A stretch of DNA of 64,000 nt from Berkiella sp964496435 (GCA_964496435.1 CAZBZP010000002.1:200996-264995), one strand, 5' to 3'. Positions 17,585 through 26,786 are shown, counted from the first letter of the stretch. Numbers and translations are program-made. Notes: a model not told the origin generated them from the sequence alone.

Positions 17585-18382
17585 ATGCTGGAAACTGATT
17601 TTGCCAATTTACATCTAGTTGATACCAACAATGCTGTCCAAAGGCCGCGCGTTGCTGCTTTAATGCAGTGTTTAGAAGAGCATGACAAGGTTATTTTTCT
17701 TTTTGGCGATATGCTGGGTTATAGTGAATTTTGTAAACTACACACGCCCGGTGATATTGTTAAAAAATTAAATCCTATCTTTAGTGAATTTGCAAAAATT
17801 ATCAGTGATACTGGTGCAAAGCATAAGATTGAGCTTGTTAAATTGACAGCAGATTGTATTATGGTTGCAGCTTGCAGTGATGATGAAAGTTTACAACGAC
17901 GACAAGCCATTGCCATGATTGATATAGCCTTAGCCTTGTCAAACTATCTGATGAATTTGAACAAAGAAAAAGGCCAATCGCCACTTCATTTTCGTTTTGG
18001 CATCAATATTGGACCTGCCGCAAAAGTGCGATGTGACTATCCACAAGGACAATTTCTTGATTGGATAGGCGAGGGAGTAAATTTGGCTGCACGTATGGAA
18101 GCATCCGGTTTACCCAATCAAATCCAGATTAGTCAGAACTTATATAATTTAGTAGAAGAAAACTATGAGTGTGCACCTTGCCAACATCAAGTAAAATCCT
18201 ATGATAGACCCGTTACATATTTTGTTGTGAGTTCAAAAAAGAGCATGCCGCAATATACGCCTTTATTGGAAACACTAACACCTGCACGTCGTAGTAATTC
18301 GGCGCTTTCTCCAGAATCAGAGCGTGCTTATTCACAAGATGATGCGTATCCAAGAAGTTCAACACCTGCAAACATGAAATAA
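17585..18382 (+). CDS. Class III adenylate/guanylate cyclase, single catalytic domain
   Basis: 265 residues from the ATG at 17585, chosen because GAGGT lies eight bases upstream; a GTG at 17567 is the alternative. The catalytic domain spans 35-200. The metal-binding Asp are D42 (LFGDMLGYS) and D90 (KLTAD), the purine-selecting residues K86 and D159 (LDWIGEG) point to ATP, and the transition-state residues N166 and R170 lie in VNLAARME. All key residues are present, so it should be active. No sensor domain or membrane segment is attached; the Ser-rich tail is probably disordered. It probably makes cAMP. The gene ends nine bases before uup, so the two may be co-transcribed. Confidence 0.85.
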   Translation: MLETDFANLHLVDTNNAVQRPRVAALMQCLEEHDKVIFLFGDMLGYSEFCKLHTPGDIVKKLNPIFSEFAKIISDTGAKHKIELVKLTADCIMVAACSDDESLQRRQAIAMIDIALALSNYLMNLNKEKGQSPLHFRFGINIGPAAKVRCDYPQGQFLDWIGEGVNLAARMEASGLPNQIQISQNLYNLVEENYECAPCQHQVKSYDRPVTYFVVSSKKSMPQYTPLLETLTPARRSNSALSPESERAYSQDDAYPRSSTPANMK

Positions 18383-18391
18383 TGAGCCTTT

Positions 18392-20287
18392 ATGCCCTTA
18401 ATGACTTTAAAAAATATCTATTTTTCTGTGGGACAATTTCCCTTACTTGATTACGTCAATATTGATTTTGAGCAAAAAGAACGTATCGCTCTCATAGGAC
18501 GAAATGGAGAAGGAAAATCTACACTTTTAAAAATATTGATGGGGCAATTAATGCCTGACTCAGGGGAAATTATTAAGCCTAATGCCTCGAAAATTTCGAT
18601 GCTGGGTCAGGATTTGCCCGAGCCTAGTGAAGTCAGTGTTTATGAGTTCGTCGCTCAAGGTTTAGCGGATTTAAGCACTTTGTTGGTAGATTATCACCGC
18701 TTAGTTGCACAAACAGATAATCATGATGATGTTTGGTTGAATCAACTTAATAGAATTCAGCATGAAATTGAAGAAAGAAATGGATGGCTTATTCAGCAGC
18801 GCATTGACAGGGTCATCCAAGATCTTGCATTACCAGAAAATAAAAAGATGAATGAATTATCTGGTGGTTGGCGCCGTCGGGTTGCTCTCGCGCAAGCGCT
18901 CGTGCAAGAACCAGATATTTTATTACTGGATGAACCGACTAACCATTTAGATCTCAATGCGATTGAGTGGTTAGAAAAAATGCTGTTAAATTATCCTAAA
19001 ACTATCATTTTTATTACCCACGATAGAGCATTGCTTCGTAAACTTGCCACCAGAATTATTGAGCTAGATAGAGGCAAATTAACGTCTTACCCACCTGATT
19101 ATGATGTTTATCTGGAGCGTAAAGAACAGGCACTTGAAGCAGAAGAAAAAGCAAATGTGCTATTTGATAAAAAGTTATCAGAAGAAGAGGTATGGATCCG
19201 TCAGGGCATCAAGGCCAGAAGAACACGTAATGAAGGTCGAGTTAGGGCTTTAAAGGCCTTGCGCGAGGAAAGAAAATTACGTCGTACGATTAAAGATAAA
19301 CCTAAGTTTGAAGTAAATGATCCCGTTATGGGCGGCAAAATGGTTATTCAAGCTGAGGACATTTCTTTTGGCTATACCGCGGATAAAATTTTGGTTAATA
19401 ATTTCTCATTTAACATCCAACGTGGTGACAAAATCGCCATTGTGGGGCCTAATGGTACCGGTAAAACCACATTACTTAAACTACTGATTGGTCAATTAAA
19501 ACCTAATAGTGGCAAAATAAAACAAAGTCCTGTTAATCAAGTTGCTTTTTTTGACCAAAATCGTGAGCACTTAAATCCTGATGATGTGGTGATGGCCAAT
19601 GTTGCCGAAGGCGATGATACAGTAGAAATTCAAGGCAAGAAAAAGCATGTGATCGGCTACTTGGGTGATTTTTTATTTTCACCTACCAAATGTCGCGCTA
19701 TTACCAAAACCCTCTCTGGGGGTGAGCAAAATCGTTTAATGTTAGCCAAACTCTTTGCCAAACCGGCGAATGTATTGGTATTAGACGAACCTACCAACGA
19801 CTTGGATATTGAATCGCTAGATGTGCTTGAAACCTTATTATTGAACTATCAGGGTACAGTGATAATCATCAGCCATGATAGAGAATTTATTGATAATATT
19901 GCGACACACTGTATTGCTTTTGATGAAAATAATAACATTTCAATTAATGTTGGTGGCTATTCAGATTGGTTGCAAAGAGCCAAAGTATCAGCACCTAGCA
20001 AAAGCGAAGCCAAACCAAAAGAGAAGCCAGCACAAGCTAAATCTGCAGCAAGTGAGCAGCCTCAAAAAGCTAAAAAGCTTAGTTACAACGAGCAAAAAGA
20101 ATTGGCATCCCTGCCTGCTTTAATTGAGAAATTAGAATCACAAATTAGCGAGATAGAAGCGCAAATGGGTGAACCTGAATTTTACAATAGACCTAAGGAT
20201 GAAATTACATCTCTAAATACAAAAGTTGCTGATCTGAAAAAGGATTTAGCGCAGGCGTATGAGAGATGGGAGGCCTTAGATATGTGA
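18392..20287 (+). CDS. uup: ABC-F ATPase Uup
   Basis: 631 residues with two ABC domains. The first has Walker A GRNGEGKST (36-44), signature LSGGWRRR and Walker B ILLLDEPTNHLDL; the second has GPNGTGKTT, signature LSGGEQNR and VLVLDEPTNDLDI. The linker is charged and helical. After residue 525 come an Ala/Lys-rich linker and a C-terminal coiled coil (LIEKLESQISEIEAQM) ending YERWEALD, which is the Uup C-terminal domain that distinguishes it from EttA and YheS. Uup acts at ribosomes and influences precise excision of transposons in E. coli. Confidence 0.95.
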   Translation: MPLMTLKNIYFSVGQFPLLDYVNIDFEQKERIALIGRNGEGKSTLLKILMGQLMPDSGEIIKPNASKISMLGQDLPEPSEVSVYEFVAQGLADLSTLLVDYHRLVAQTDNHDDVWLNQLNRIQHEIEERNGWLIQQRIDRVIQDLALPENKKMNELSGGWRRRVALAQALVQEPDILLLDEPTNHLDLNAIEWLEKMLLNYPKTIIFITHDRALLRKLATRIIELDRGKLTSYPPDYDVYLERKEQALEAEEKANVLFDKKLSEEEVWIRQGIKARRTRNEGRVRALKALREERKLRRTIKDKPKFEVNDPVMGGKMVIQAEDISFGYTADKILVNNFSFNIQRGDKIAIVGPNGTGKTTLLKLLIGQLKPNSGKIKQSPVNQVAFFDQNREHLNPDDVVMANVAEGDDTVEIQGKKKHVIGYLGDFLFSPTKCRAITKTLSGGEQNRLMLAKLFAKPANVLVLDEPTNDLDIESLDVLETLLLNYQGTVIIISHDREFIDNIATHCIAFDENNNISINVGGYSDWLQRAKVSAPSKSEAKPKEKPAQAKSAASEQPQKAKKLSYNEQKELASLPALIEKLESQISEIEAQMGEPEFYNRPKDEITSLNTKVADLKKDLAQAYERWEALDM

Positions 20288-20320
20288 TCCTGTAGGGGCG
20301 AACTTCATGTTGGCCCCAAA
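20286..20320. repeat. Partial copy of dispersed repeat B
   Basis: TGTAGGGGCGAACTTCATGT followed by TGGCCCC matches the right end of the repeat at 32250-32343 and, less closely, 29431-29529. It overlaps the stop region of uup and separates it from the convergent thiolase gene. Confidence 0.55.
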
Positions 20321-20344
20321 ACCAGGCTTCTATGAGTGACAAAA

Positions 20345-21622
20345 TTATATAGCCTCTAAAATTGCCGCAACCCCCATTCCCCCGGCGGTACAAATCGAAA
20401 TCAAACCTCTTCCCTTGGCATGTTGATGTAAAGTCTTTGCAAGAGATGCCACAATGCGTGTGCCTGTTGCGGCAAAGGGGTGTCCCAAGGCAACACTACC
20501 GCCTTTGATATTCATTTTGGTTCTATCGATAGGGCCTAAGGCTTTGTCACGATGTAGAACGCTTTTGCAATAGCTATCGGTTTCCCATGCTTTGAGAGTA
20601 CATAATACTTGGCCTGCAAAGGCTTCATGGATTTCATAAAAGTCAAAATCTTGTAAACTCAGATGATTCCTTTGCAATAACTCACTAACAGCAATGGTGG
20701 GTGCCATTAATAAACCATCGCCGCCCACAAAATCAACAGCTGCAACTTGGGCATCTACAAATCGTGCTAAAGGAGGATGGTCATGTTCTCGTGCATAGGG
20801 TTCAGACGTGAGGAAAACAGCCGAAGAGCCATCAGTTAATGGGCTGCTATTGCCCGCAGTTAAGGATCCGTTCGCACTGCTATCAAATGCGGGTTTCAAT
20901 AAATTTAATTTTTCTAAGGTTGTATCTTTGCGTAAAATACTATCTTTTTTAAGTCCACAGTATTCAAACACCAAATCATCATAAAAGCCTTCATCATAAG
21001 CAGCATTACCTCTTTGATGGCTTAACAATGAAAGTTCATCTTGCTTTAAACGTGAAATGTGCCATTCCTGCACCATCTTTTCACAATGTTGTCCCATACT
21101 CATGTGTGTTCTGGGTTCAACCACGGCAGGTATAAGTGGTTTAAAATCATTAAGTCTAATACTGCTCATGGCTTTGAGCCTGGCAAAAAAGCCCTTAGCA
21201 TAGTGCAGATTTAAAAGTTTTTGCGCTAAAACGCGACGAGTCATCATGGGTAAATCGCTATTGGTATCGACACCGCCTGCAATGCCACAATCAATTTGAT
21301 GGTTGGCTATTTTCAAGGCAATTATTAGCGTTGTCTCAAGGCTGGTGCCACAGGCGCGCTGCAACGTAAATCCAGGTGTATAGGGTGAAAGGGCCGTACC
21401 AAGGACACATTCGCGTGATAAATTCCAATTGTTAGCACTATTCATTACTGCACCAAGGCCAACATCGCCGATAATTCTGCCTTGTAAGCTAAATTTATTA
21501 ACTAGGGCTTCTAAGGAGGCAGTCATCAAATCTTGGGTGGTGACTTGTTTGTAAGTTGTCATTGATTTAACGAAGGGGGTGCGGATACCACCTGCAATAT
21601 ACACGGGGCGTGTTGTCTTCAT
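20345..21622 (-). CDS. fadI: Acetyl-CoA C-acyltransferase (FadI-like thiolase)
   Basis: 425 residues, the long FadI-type length. Active sites are C91 (LQRACGTSLE), H381 (GHPFAATG) and C411 (CTAGGMG), with HEAFAGQVL also conserved. It catalyses the thiolytic last step of fatty acid beta-oxidation or acetoacetyl-CoA formation. No fadJ partner lies beside it; the neighbouring usp gene is divergent. The 21623-21779 gap should hold both promoters. A biosynthetic (AtoB/PhaA) role cannot be excluded, but those are normally about 390 aa. Confidence 0.88.
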   Translation of the reverse strand: MKTTRPVYIAGGIRTPFVKSMTTYKQVTTQDLMTASLEALVNKFSLQGRIIGDVGLGAVMNSANNWNLSRECVLGTALSPYTPGFTLQRACGTSLETTLIIALKIANHQIDCGIAGGVDTNSDLPMMTRRVLAQKLLNLHYAKGFFARLKAMSSIRLNDFKPLIPAVVEPRTHMSMGQHCEKMVQEWHISRLKQDELSLLSHQRGNAAYDEGFYDDLVFEYCGLKKDSILRKDTTLEKLNLLKPAFDSSANGSLTAGNSSPLTDGSSAVFLTSEPYAREHDHPPLARFVDAQVAAVDFVGGDGLLMAPTIAVSELLQRNHLSLQDFDFYEIHEAFAGQVLCTLKAWETDSYCKSVLHRDKALGPIDRTKMNIKGGSVALGHPFAATGTRIVASLAKTLHQHAKGRGLISICTAGGMGVAAILEAI

Positions 21623-21782
21623 GTAAAGTCCTTTTCTTATGCGTATTTATCTATTATATCACAAGCTTACTCATATAAGTTGTATTCCCAACAACGTGGT
21701 GTATTTGAGTATATTTTGTAGTCTATGTTAAGGTGCTCTAAGCACAATTCTAAACTGGAAAGAGCATATCAGGAAGGACATG

Positions 21783-22211
21783 ATGTATAACACAATCTTA
21801 CTCGCCGTTGATTTACATCCCGCTTATGATGAATACACCACCCAACGTGCGGTTGAATTCGCCAAAGAGCGTAATGCCAAATTATTTATTATTCATTGTG
21901 TTGAAGGGATCCATGCTTATGGTGCAGCCCAAGGCTATCAATTAATCATGGAAGTTGAACAGCAAATTGAAAATGAAGCGAAAAAAGCGCTTGCTGATTT
22001 AGGGAAAAAATATAATATCGCCGCCGAGAATCAAATCGTTGCCAATGGTCCAGCGCAGAAAGTGATTGTCGAGAAGGCAACAGCCTTAAATGCCGATCTT
22101 ATCATTGTGGGAGAACACGGCAGGCATGGGATAAGCTTATTATTGGGTTCAACAGCTGATGGTATTATCCATCATGCCAAATGTGATGTGTTGGCAATAA
22201 GGGCAAAATAA
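21783..22211 (+). CDS. Universal stress protein, UspA family
   Basis: 142 residues; two adjacent ATGs follow AGGAAGG and the second has the better spacing. The alpha/beta fold begins NTILLAVDLHP, and the ATP-binding type loop GEHGRHGISLLLGST (G-x2-G-x8-G-S/T, close to the G-x2-G-x9-G consensus) lies near the C-terminus, ending CDVLAIRAK. It is therefore probably a nucleotide-binding Usp (UspFG-like). A hairpin between it and the convergent gene at 22252 probably ends both transcripts. Confidence 0.93.
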   Translation: MYNTILLAVDLHPAYDEYTTQRAVEFAKERNAKLFIIHCVEGIHAYGAAQGYQLIMEVEQQIENEAKKALADLGKKYNIAAENQIVANGPAQKVIVEKATALNADLIIVGEHGRHGISLLLGSTADGIIHHAKCDVLAIRAK

Positions 22212-22220
22212 AGAAAGTGA

Positions 22221-22241
22221 TGGGCCACCCAAGTGGCCCCA
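22221..22241. terminator. Bidirectional stem-loop between convergent genes
   Basis: TGGGCCAC-CCAA-GTGGCCCCA, about eight base pairs with high GC, ten bases beyond the usp stop and just before the stop of the minus-strand gene at 22252. Confidence 0.55.
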
Positions 22242-22251
22242 TTATTCATTT

Positions 22252-23595
22252 TTAAGCGCAGTCCAGCAGCACAGGTTGTGCGAGGCTAGGTAATGGTGAA
22301 ACATGGATAGGCACAATGGTGGCATTATCAACAACATGCAAATCAACTAGCGTTGTATTGATGTTAGTGGTTAGCACATCGGCTAAAGTGATAGCATGAT
22401 TTTTCAAAGCATCAACAGTTGAATTGTTAAATACTTCAGGCCAATATTTTTGTCCTAAATCCAAGCCAGTCACGCTTTGTGTCTTTAATTGCCAAGAATA
22501 AGGATCAACACGATCTCGCTTATAGGATGGGTCATAAAATGGTTTAAAGCTGGACTCAAGCGATATCCCGTTATCTGTCAAAGCAATTAATTTTGCAGCA
22601 TCATGAGAGATAATTGCTTTTTCTAGCACCATGTTATTGGCGATAGTTTTAAATTGATCATGTTCTGATTTTAAATTGCAGACAATATATTCTTGATAGG
22701 CTTTTAGATTGTCATCAAGATTAGCCGCCTTGGGTGTTTCATCAAACTCAGTATACAAATCATTCAGATTAAGTGCTTGCATGTAAGTTTTGACTGTTGC
22801 CATTTTATCTGCAATTAAACTTTCGATATTGCTAAAATCAAGTTCAGCAATATGTGTGAGTCCTTGATAAATTTCTTCAAAACCCACTTTTTCAAGAGAA
22901 TCGATTTGATAGAAACTACTTAGATGGTAACGAATGTCATCAAGGGTCGTTTCATTTTTGATATTAGGATCATAATCGAAGCTAAAACTAAAACCATGAT
23001 CAATTTTGGCGAAGTTATAATGGGAGCCATGATCAATCAAGCCAACATTGCCTGAGTGGGCATCTGTATCTTTTACAAAGTTAATTGCCCAGATAGCATC
23101 CATAAAACCATGTAATGGCTTGCCATTGAAGGTACTAGGAAAATTTGAGCCATAGGGTTCATAGGTCCCTGTTTTATGATCATAAGTAGCGACATTCTCA
23201 AAGCGTGATAAGGTCTTAAAATTGTCTAATAATTTAGAACCAATCAATAAATTATGATCAACATCATTGAGAACAATTTCTGTTCTGGGGGCATTTTCAC
23301 CCAAAATGAATTGATAAATGCCACCTGCGACATATTCTTTAATAATAGATTCAGGGTTGTTGTAATGCCCCTCTTTTAAGAGCCAGTTTACCTTGTTTTT
23401 ATCATGGTAAAACCCACCAAAAGTTATACCATCGTCTTTGGCTTTATAAAGGGTGTAATCAGAATATTTTAGGAGTTCTTGTTGTTTATTGTGGGACGTA
23501 AGGGCGTTTGCAATAGGCAACATCTTTGGTTGCACAATATGTATTTTGAAGTTTGTGAGAAAATCTTCTCTTTCATCTTTAAGTGCTTGAGCCAT
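22252..23595 (-). CDS. Atypical kinase-like protein (PI3/4-kinase or HipA-type fold), effector candidate
   Basis: 447 residues from the ATG at 23595, chosen because GAGGAT lies six bases upstream. Kinase-like landmarks are in order: K74 (WLLKEG) as nucleotide lysine, E87 in the following helix (IIKEYVAGGIY), a catalytic loop D178-A-H180-S-G-N183 (DTDAHSGNVGL) and a metal-binding Asp in KIDHG (D199). D-x-H-x-x-N followed by I-D-x-G is the pattern of PI3/PI4 kinases and HipA-like kinases. Residues 210-447 are a helical region without recognisable domain; there is no signal peptide or membrane segment. A secreted kinase acting on host lipid or protein is an inference from this fold and the effector-rich context. 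Confidence 0.6.
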   Translation of the reverse strand: MAQALKDEREDFLTNFKIHIVQPKMLPIANALTSHNKQQELLKYSDYTLYKAKDDGITFGGFYHDKNKVNWLLKEGHYNNPESIIKEYVAGGIYQFILGENAPRTEIVLNDVDHNLLIGSKLLDNFKTLSRFENVATYDHKTGTYEPYGSNFPSTFNGKPLHGFMDAIWAINFVKDTDAHSGNVGLIDHGSHYNFAKIDHGFSFSFDYDPNIKNETTLDDIRYHLSSFYQIDSLEKVGFEEIYQGLTHIAELDFSNIESLIADKMATVKTYMQALNLNDLYTEFDETPKAANLDDNLKAYQEYIVCNLKSEHDQFKTIANNMVLEKAIISHDAAKLIALTDNGISLESSFKPFYDPSYKRDRVDPYSWQLKTQSVTGLDLGQKYWPEVFNNSTVDALKNHAITLADVLTTNINTTLVDLHVVDNATIVPIHVSPLPSLAQPVLLDCA

Positions 23596-23746
23596 CGTAC
23601 ATCCTCGAAGAGATACCAAAGGCGCATCTTAATAGATAAAAGTGAAAGTTGTAAAGCTAAATCTAAAATATTGCAAAATATGGGAAAATTTATGTCAAAT
23701 TGTCGATGGCATAGACGCCTAAGGGTGTAATTGCTATATTTCTAGA

Positions 23747-24478
23747 ATGGAAAAAGCACTTGAAGCATCCCCTTTGTGGTTAAAATCTTTTTATGTTCAC
23801 CTCATGAAGGGTATCAAGCATGTATTAAGTGCAATGGGCTTATTAAAAAAGTTAGATAATTTGGCTTGCCAATCTCAGCGTTTTCATTATTTGCGCTCAT
23901 TATTAGCCATCCACCAGCTTGAAGACATGATACAACTAGATATTCCTTGGTGGACATATGATGCCATTAGCGAAATAGATGCTCACATTCAACAATTGGG
24001 TTATGCAGCAAGCGTCTTTGAATATGGCAGTGGGGCCAGTACGCTGTGGCTAGCAAAAAGAAAGTGCAAGGTGTTTTCTATTGAGCATGATTCCGCTTGG
24101 TTCTATCGTTTGCAGCAAAAATTAAACAATTATCCTGAAGTTGTTTTACAGTTGGCCGAACCAGTTCCTTCAAAAACCATCGATGCTTATCATTCGCAAA
24201 AACAACCATATGTCTCGTTTAAAAATTATGTACAAACCATTGATTGTGATAATGCTCAATATGATTTAATCATTATTGATGGTCGCGCCAGAGAGATGTG
24301 TTTAGAGAAAGCTCTGCATCATTTAAAAGATAATGGTCTTATCATTTTTGACAATTCAAATCGAAAACGTTACCAAGCAGCTTTAAAGGCGAGTGGTTAT
24401 GAGATAAAGCGTTTTTATGGTCGTGTGCCGGGTTCACCATTTAAAAGTGAAACGGCAATTTTAAGAAAAACTATCTAA
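23747..24478 (+). CDS. Class I SAM-dependent methyltransferase-like protein
   Basis: 243 residues. The N-terminal 70 residues are helical. The Rossmann core has motif I as FEYGSGASTLWLAKR (E-x-G-x-G-x-S), the acidic end of strand 2 in VFSIEHD, and motif IV-like YDLIIIDGRAREMC followed by NGLIIFDNSNR. These are features of small-molecule or glycan methyltransferases (FkbM/MT24 style). The substrate cannot be told. The last 18 bases overlap the convergent ankyrin gene. No good ribosome binding site precedes the ATG. Confidence 0.75.
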   Translation: MEKALEASPLWLKSFYVHLMKGIKHVLSAMGLLKKLDNLACQSQRFHYLRSLLAIHQLEDMIQLDIPWWTYDAISEIDAHIQQLGYAASVFEYGSGASTLWLAKRKCKVFSIEHDSAWFYRLQQKLNNYPEVVLQLAEPVPSKTIDAYHSQKQPYVSFKNYVQTIDCDNAQYDLIIIDGRAREMCLEKALHHLKDNGLIIFDNSNRKRYQAALKASGYEIKRFYGRVPGSPFKSETAILRKTI

Positions 24479-25033
24479 TAAATAAGCGATGGTTTGACGC
24501 TGCTTATATTTGACAGCTTCATCTAGCGGCGTATAGCCATTTTGATCTGGCAGATATTTTGCCCCTTTTTTAAGCAACTGCGCAATAATTTTAACATGGC
24601 CAAATCTTGCCCCTGCATGCAATGGGGTATGTCCAGTGCAATCTCTTGCATCAATATTTGCGCCAGCCTTTAATAAGAAATTAACACTTCGCATGCAGCC
24701 TTTCTCTGCTGCTTTATGCAAAGGAGAAATGCCACCACAAGCTTTAGCTTCTACGTTTGCACCATTATCAATCAAAAGGGCTACACAATCAGCATGACCT
24801 TGCATGCTGGCATGATGTAAAAGCGAATAACCTTGATGACAAAGTTCATGAATATATTGGCCCTGAGAAAGTAAGACTTGAAGTGTATTTGTATCTCCTT
24901 TTTTTGCTGCCTGATGCAAAGAAGATAGGCGACATATTTCTTGCTGATTGGGTTTATTTTGGGGATTGGATGTATTAAACCAACACAGTGACCAATTTAT
25001 CCAATAATGTAGAAGAGACATCGAACTCAGCAT
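24461..25033 (-). CDS. Ankyrin-repeat protein (short)
   Basis: 190 residues. About five ankyrin repeats fill residues 35-188: SLHQAAKKGDTNTLQVLLSQ, LLHHASMQGHADCVALLIDN, PLHKAAEKGCMRSVNFLLKA, PLHAGARFGHVKIIAQLLKK, PLDEAVKYKQRQTIAYLLDS, with the canonical TPLH and G-x-T motifs. The N-terminus (SLLHYWINWSLCWF) is hydrophobic and could be a membrane anchor or a poor signal sequence. No other domain is attached. Ankyrin-only proteins of this type are common secreted effectors in Legionellales; no specific target can be deduced. Confidence 0.85.
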   Translation of the reverse strand: MLSSMSLLHYWINWSLCWFNTSNPQNKPNQQEICRLSSLHQAAKKGDTNTLQVLLSQGQYIHELCHQGYSLLHHASMQGHADCVALLIDNGANVEAKACGGISPLHKAAEKGCMRSVNFLLKAGANIDARDCTGHTPLHAGARFGHVKIIAQLLKKGAKYLPDQNGYTPLDEAVKYKQRQTIAYLLDSFS

Positions 25034-25150
25034 TGCTTACACCTATTAAATATTGTAGTGCCACGCATTATTAATCGGTGTTTGCATTATAGGGAAAAGA
25101 GGCTGAAGTAAATACTTATTTAGGTATGAAAGGTGCGAGTTTTCTGATGG

Positions 25151-25173
25151 ACCCTACCTCAGTGAGGTAGGGT
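25151..25173 (-). terminator. Stem-loop after the leader-peptide/monooxygenase unit
   Basis: ACCCTACCTC-AGT-GAGGTAGGGT is a perfect 10-bp stem with a 3-base loop, 14 bases after the stop at 25188. There is no T-run, so the terminator call is moderate. Confidence 0.5.
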
Positions 25174-25187
25174 GTACAAAGGCAAGA

Positions 25188-25439
25188 TTATGAAAATGAA
25201 GGGCAATTTGCATTCTGAGGGCATGCTGGAGATACAGTTAAAAACTGCACCATGTTACCGCCCACTTCGCTTAGTGTTTGCGCAAAAGCATCCTGATTCA
25301 ATTGTCCCATCATTAAGCTGCTGATGAGATTAGCAACTGAAGGTGGGAGTGTAGGGGTGGGGACGATAACAGACATAAATACTAAATTATAATCGCCACC
25401 TGATACGGCATGAAGTTCCTTCGCTGTTAACTGTTGCAT
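25188..25439 (-). CDS. Double-glycine-leader peptide co-transcribed with a flavin monooxygenase
   Basis: 83 residues, with AGGAGG eight bases upstream of the ATG, one of the best ribosome binding sites in the window. The leader MQQLTAKELHAVSG-G15 fits the double-glycine consensus. The mature part would be 68 residues: hydrophobic (YNLVFMSVIVPTPTLPPSV), then a helix (LISSLMMGQL), ending with a two-Cys segment (PACPQNANCPSFS). The gene begins 15 bases after the stop of the FAD monooxygenase at 25455, so the two should be one transcript. The peptide may be a bacteriocin, a signal or the substrate of its neighbour; none of these is demonstrated. Confidence 0.7.
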   Translation of the reverse strand: MQQLTAKELHAVSGGDYNLVFMSVIVPTPTLPPSVANLISSLMMGQLNQDAFAQTLSEVGGNMVQFLTVSPACPQNANCPSFS

Positions 25440-25454
25440 AGATTTCCTCCTTGG

Positions 25455-26666
25455 TTAATTTAAACGCGTGCGAATAAAATTATCGAGTTCATCGAAAACA
25501 TCTGCTTTTAAGTACTCTTTCCAGAAAGTCACATTAAAGGGACCATCTTGTTTAATTTTTTGATTCCTAAGCTCAATTGATTGTGGATCAACTGCTTGTA
25601 TGGAGCGCTGTATCACAAAATTGGATAAAGTTTGAATTTCTTGAATCGTTTTAAAACGAAAGAGATCATAAAAACGAATAACCTGATCAATTGGCAGAGA
25701 ATCAAAAGTAGCTAGCAATTTTGCAACGATAACAGCATCTTCTATACTCATCGCACCGCCTTGTTGATAGGTTGGTGCACAGGCGTGAGCTGCATCGCCG
25801 ATAAAAAGAACATTCTTCATTTGTTGAGAGTGTGTTTTCACTTCCCGCACTGTTTCTAATTGATCGGGGATAAGTTGATGTGGATCAATAATTTGATCTA
25901 ACGCGAATTTTACTTCCTTACCGATATGTTCAAAATGCGATTTCATAAAATGGATAGATTTTCTATCATCTTCTGAAATGCCATTGGGTGGCGTTAATAC
26001 GCCAGCATAGCAATACATTTCATGTGCACTAACAGGGAATAAAAGAAAAATGGATCCTGCGCCTAGCACATAGGTGGGTTGTGATAAAGTCGGCGCTCTT
26101 TTTAAAAGCAAACGCCAATTGGTGATCCCTAAAGAAAGGGGAGATGCATCAGCTTCTTTATCAGCAAGCTTGCGCACCTGTGAACGGATCCCATCTGCGC
26201 CAACAACCAAATCAAATATTTCTTTGGTGTTGTCACTGAAAGTGACTTCAATTTTACCCTTTCGCTCTTCAAGATCTGTCACAGTTAAACCAAAATGAAT
26301 TTTCTTTGAAACTGATTCTGAAAGCAGTACATCATGTAAATTAGCGCGAGAGATCCCTAAGAAGGGAAATCCTTTGGGATGCAAGGCATCGGTTGGTCTG
26401 CGACTTAATTCTTTGAGGGTATCATCAGTAAATACAATTTCTTGAACATGAAAAGCATATTCTTGAATTTTCTTATCTAAATTAATTTGATGTAATGCAC
26501 TTAAAGCATTAGCAGGTAAGGCGATACCAGCACCTTGGGCTATAAAATGTTTTTGTCTTTCGATAAGCTTGTAATCGACGGTATCTTTGCAAAAATGTTC
26601 TAAGGCGTTTGCTAAACTTAAGCCGGCAATACCGCCGCCAACAATGAGTACCTTGCGTTTATCCAT
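25455..26666 (-). CDS. FAD-dependent (class A) aromatic-type monooxygenase
   Basis: 403 residues from the second of two ATGs, six bases after AAGGAG; a longer upstream frame is unsupported. It has the FAD motif VLIVGGGIAGLSLANAL, the DG motif (VVGADGIRSQVRK) and the FAD/ribityl GD motif (FIGDAAHACAPTYQQGGAMSIEDA). These are the three signatures of single-component flavoprotein hydroxylases (UbiH, salicylate hydroxylase, zeaxanthin epoxidase type). The substrate is unknown. Placement directly upstream of a double-glycine-leader peptide is unusual and raises the possibility of peptide tailoring or self-protection. Divergent from dadA. Confidence 0.88.
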   Translation of the reverse strand: MDKRKVLIVGGGIAGLSLANALEHFCKDTVDYKLIERQKHFIAQGAGIALPANALSALHQINLDKKIQEYAFHVQEIVFTDDTLKELSRRPTDALHPKGFPFLGISRANLHDVLLSESVSKKIHFGLTVTDLEERKGKIEVTFSDNTKEIFDLVVGADGIRSQVRKLADKEADASPLSLGITNWRLLLKRAPTLSQPTYVLGAGSIFLLFPVSAHEMYCYAGVLTPPNGISEDDRKSIHFMKSHFEHIGKEVKFALDQIIDPHQLIPDQLETVREVKTHSQQMKNVLFIGDAAHACAPTYQQGGAMSIEDAVIVAKLLATFDSLPIDQVIRFYDLFRFKTIQEIQTLSNFVIQRSIQAVDPQSIELRNQKIKQDGPFNVTFWKEYLKADVFDELDNFIRTRLN

Positions 26667-26786
26667 CATTATCTCCTTAATAGGAACCACTATATCGAGT
26701 TTTCCAAAGCCCTGAAAGGGTGATTTTGAGCACGTTAACAAGAAAACTAACTATTATGAGGGCGCTCAGGGAGCAAGGGGCTTAAG

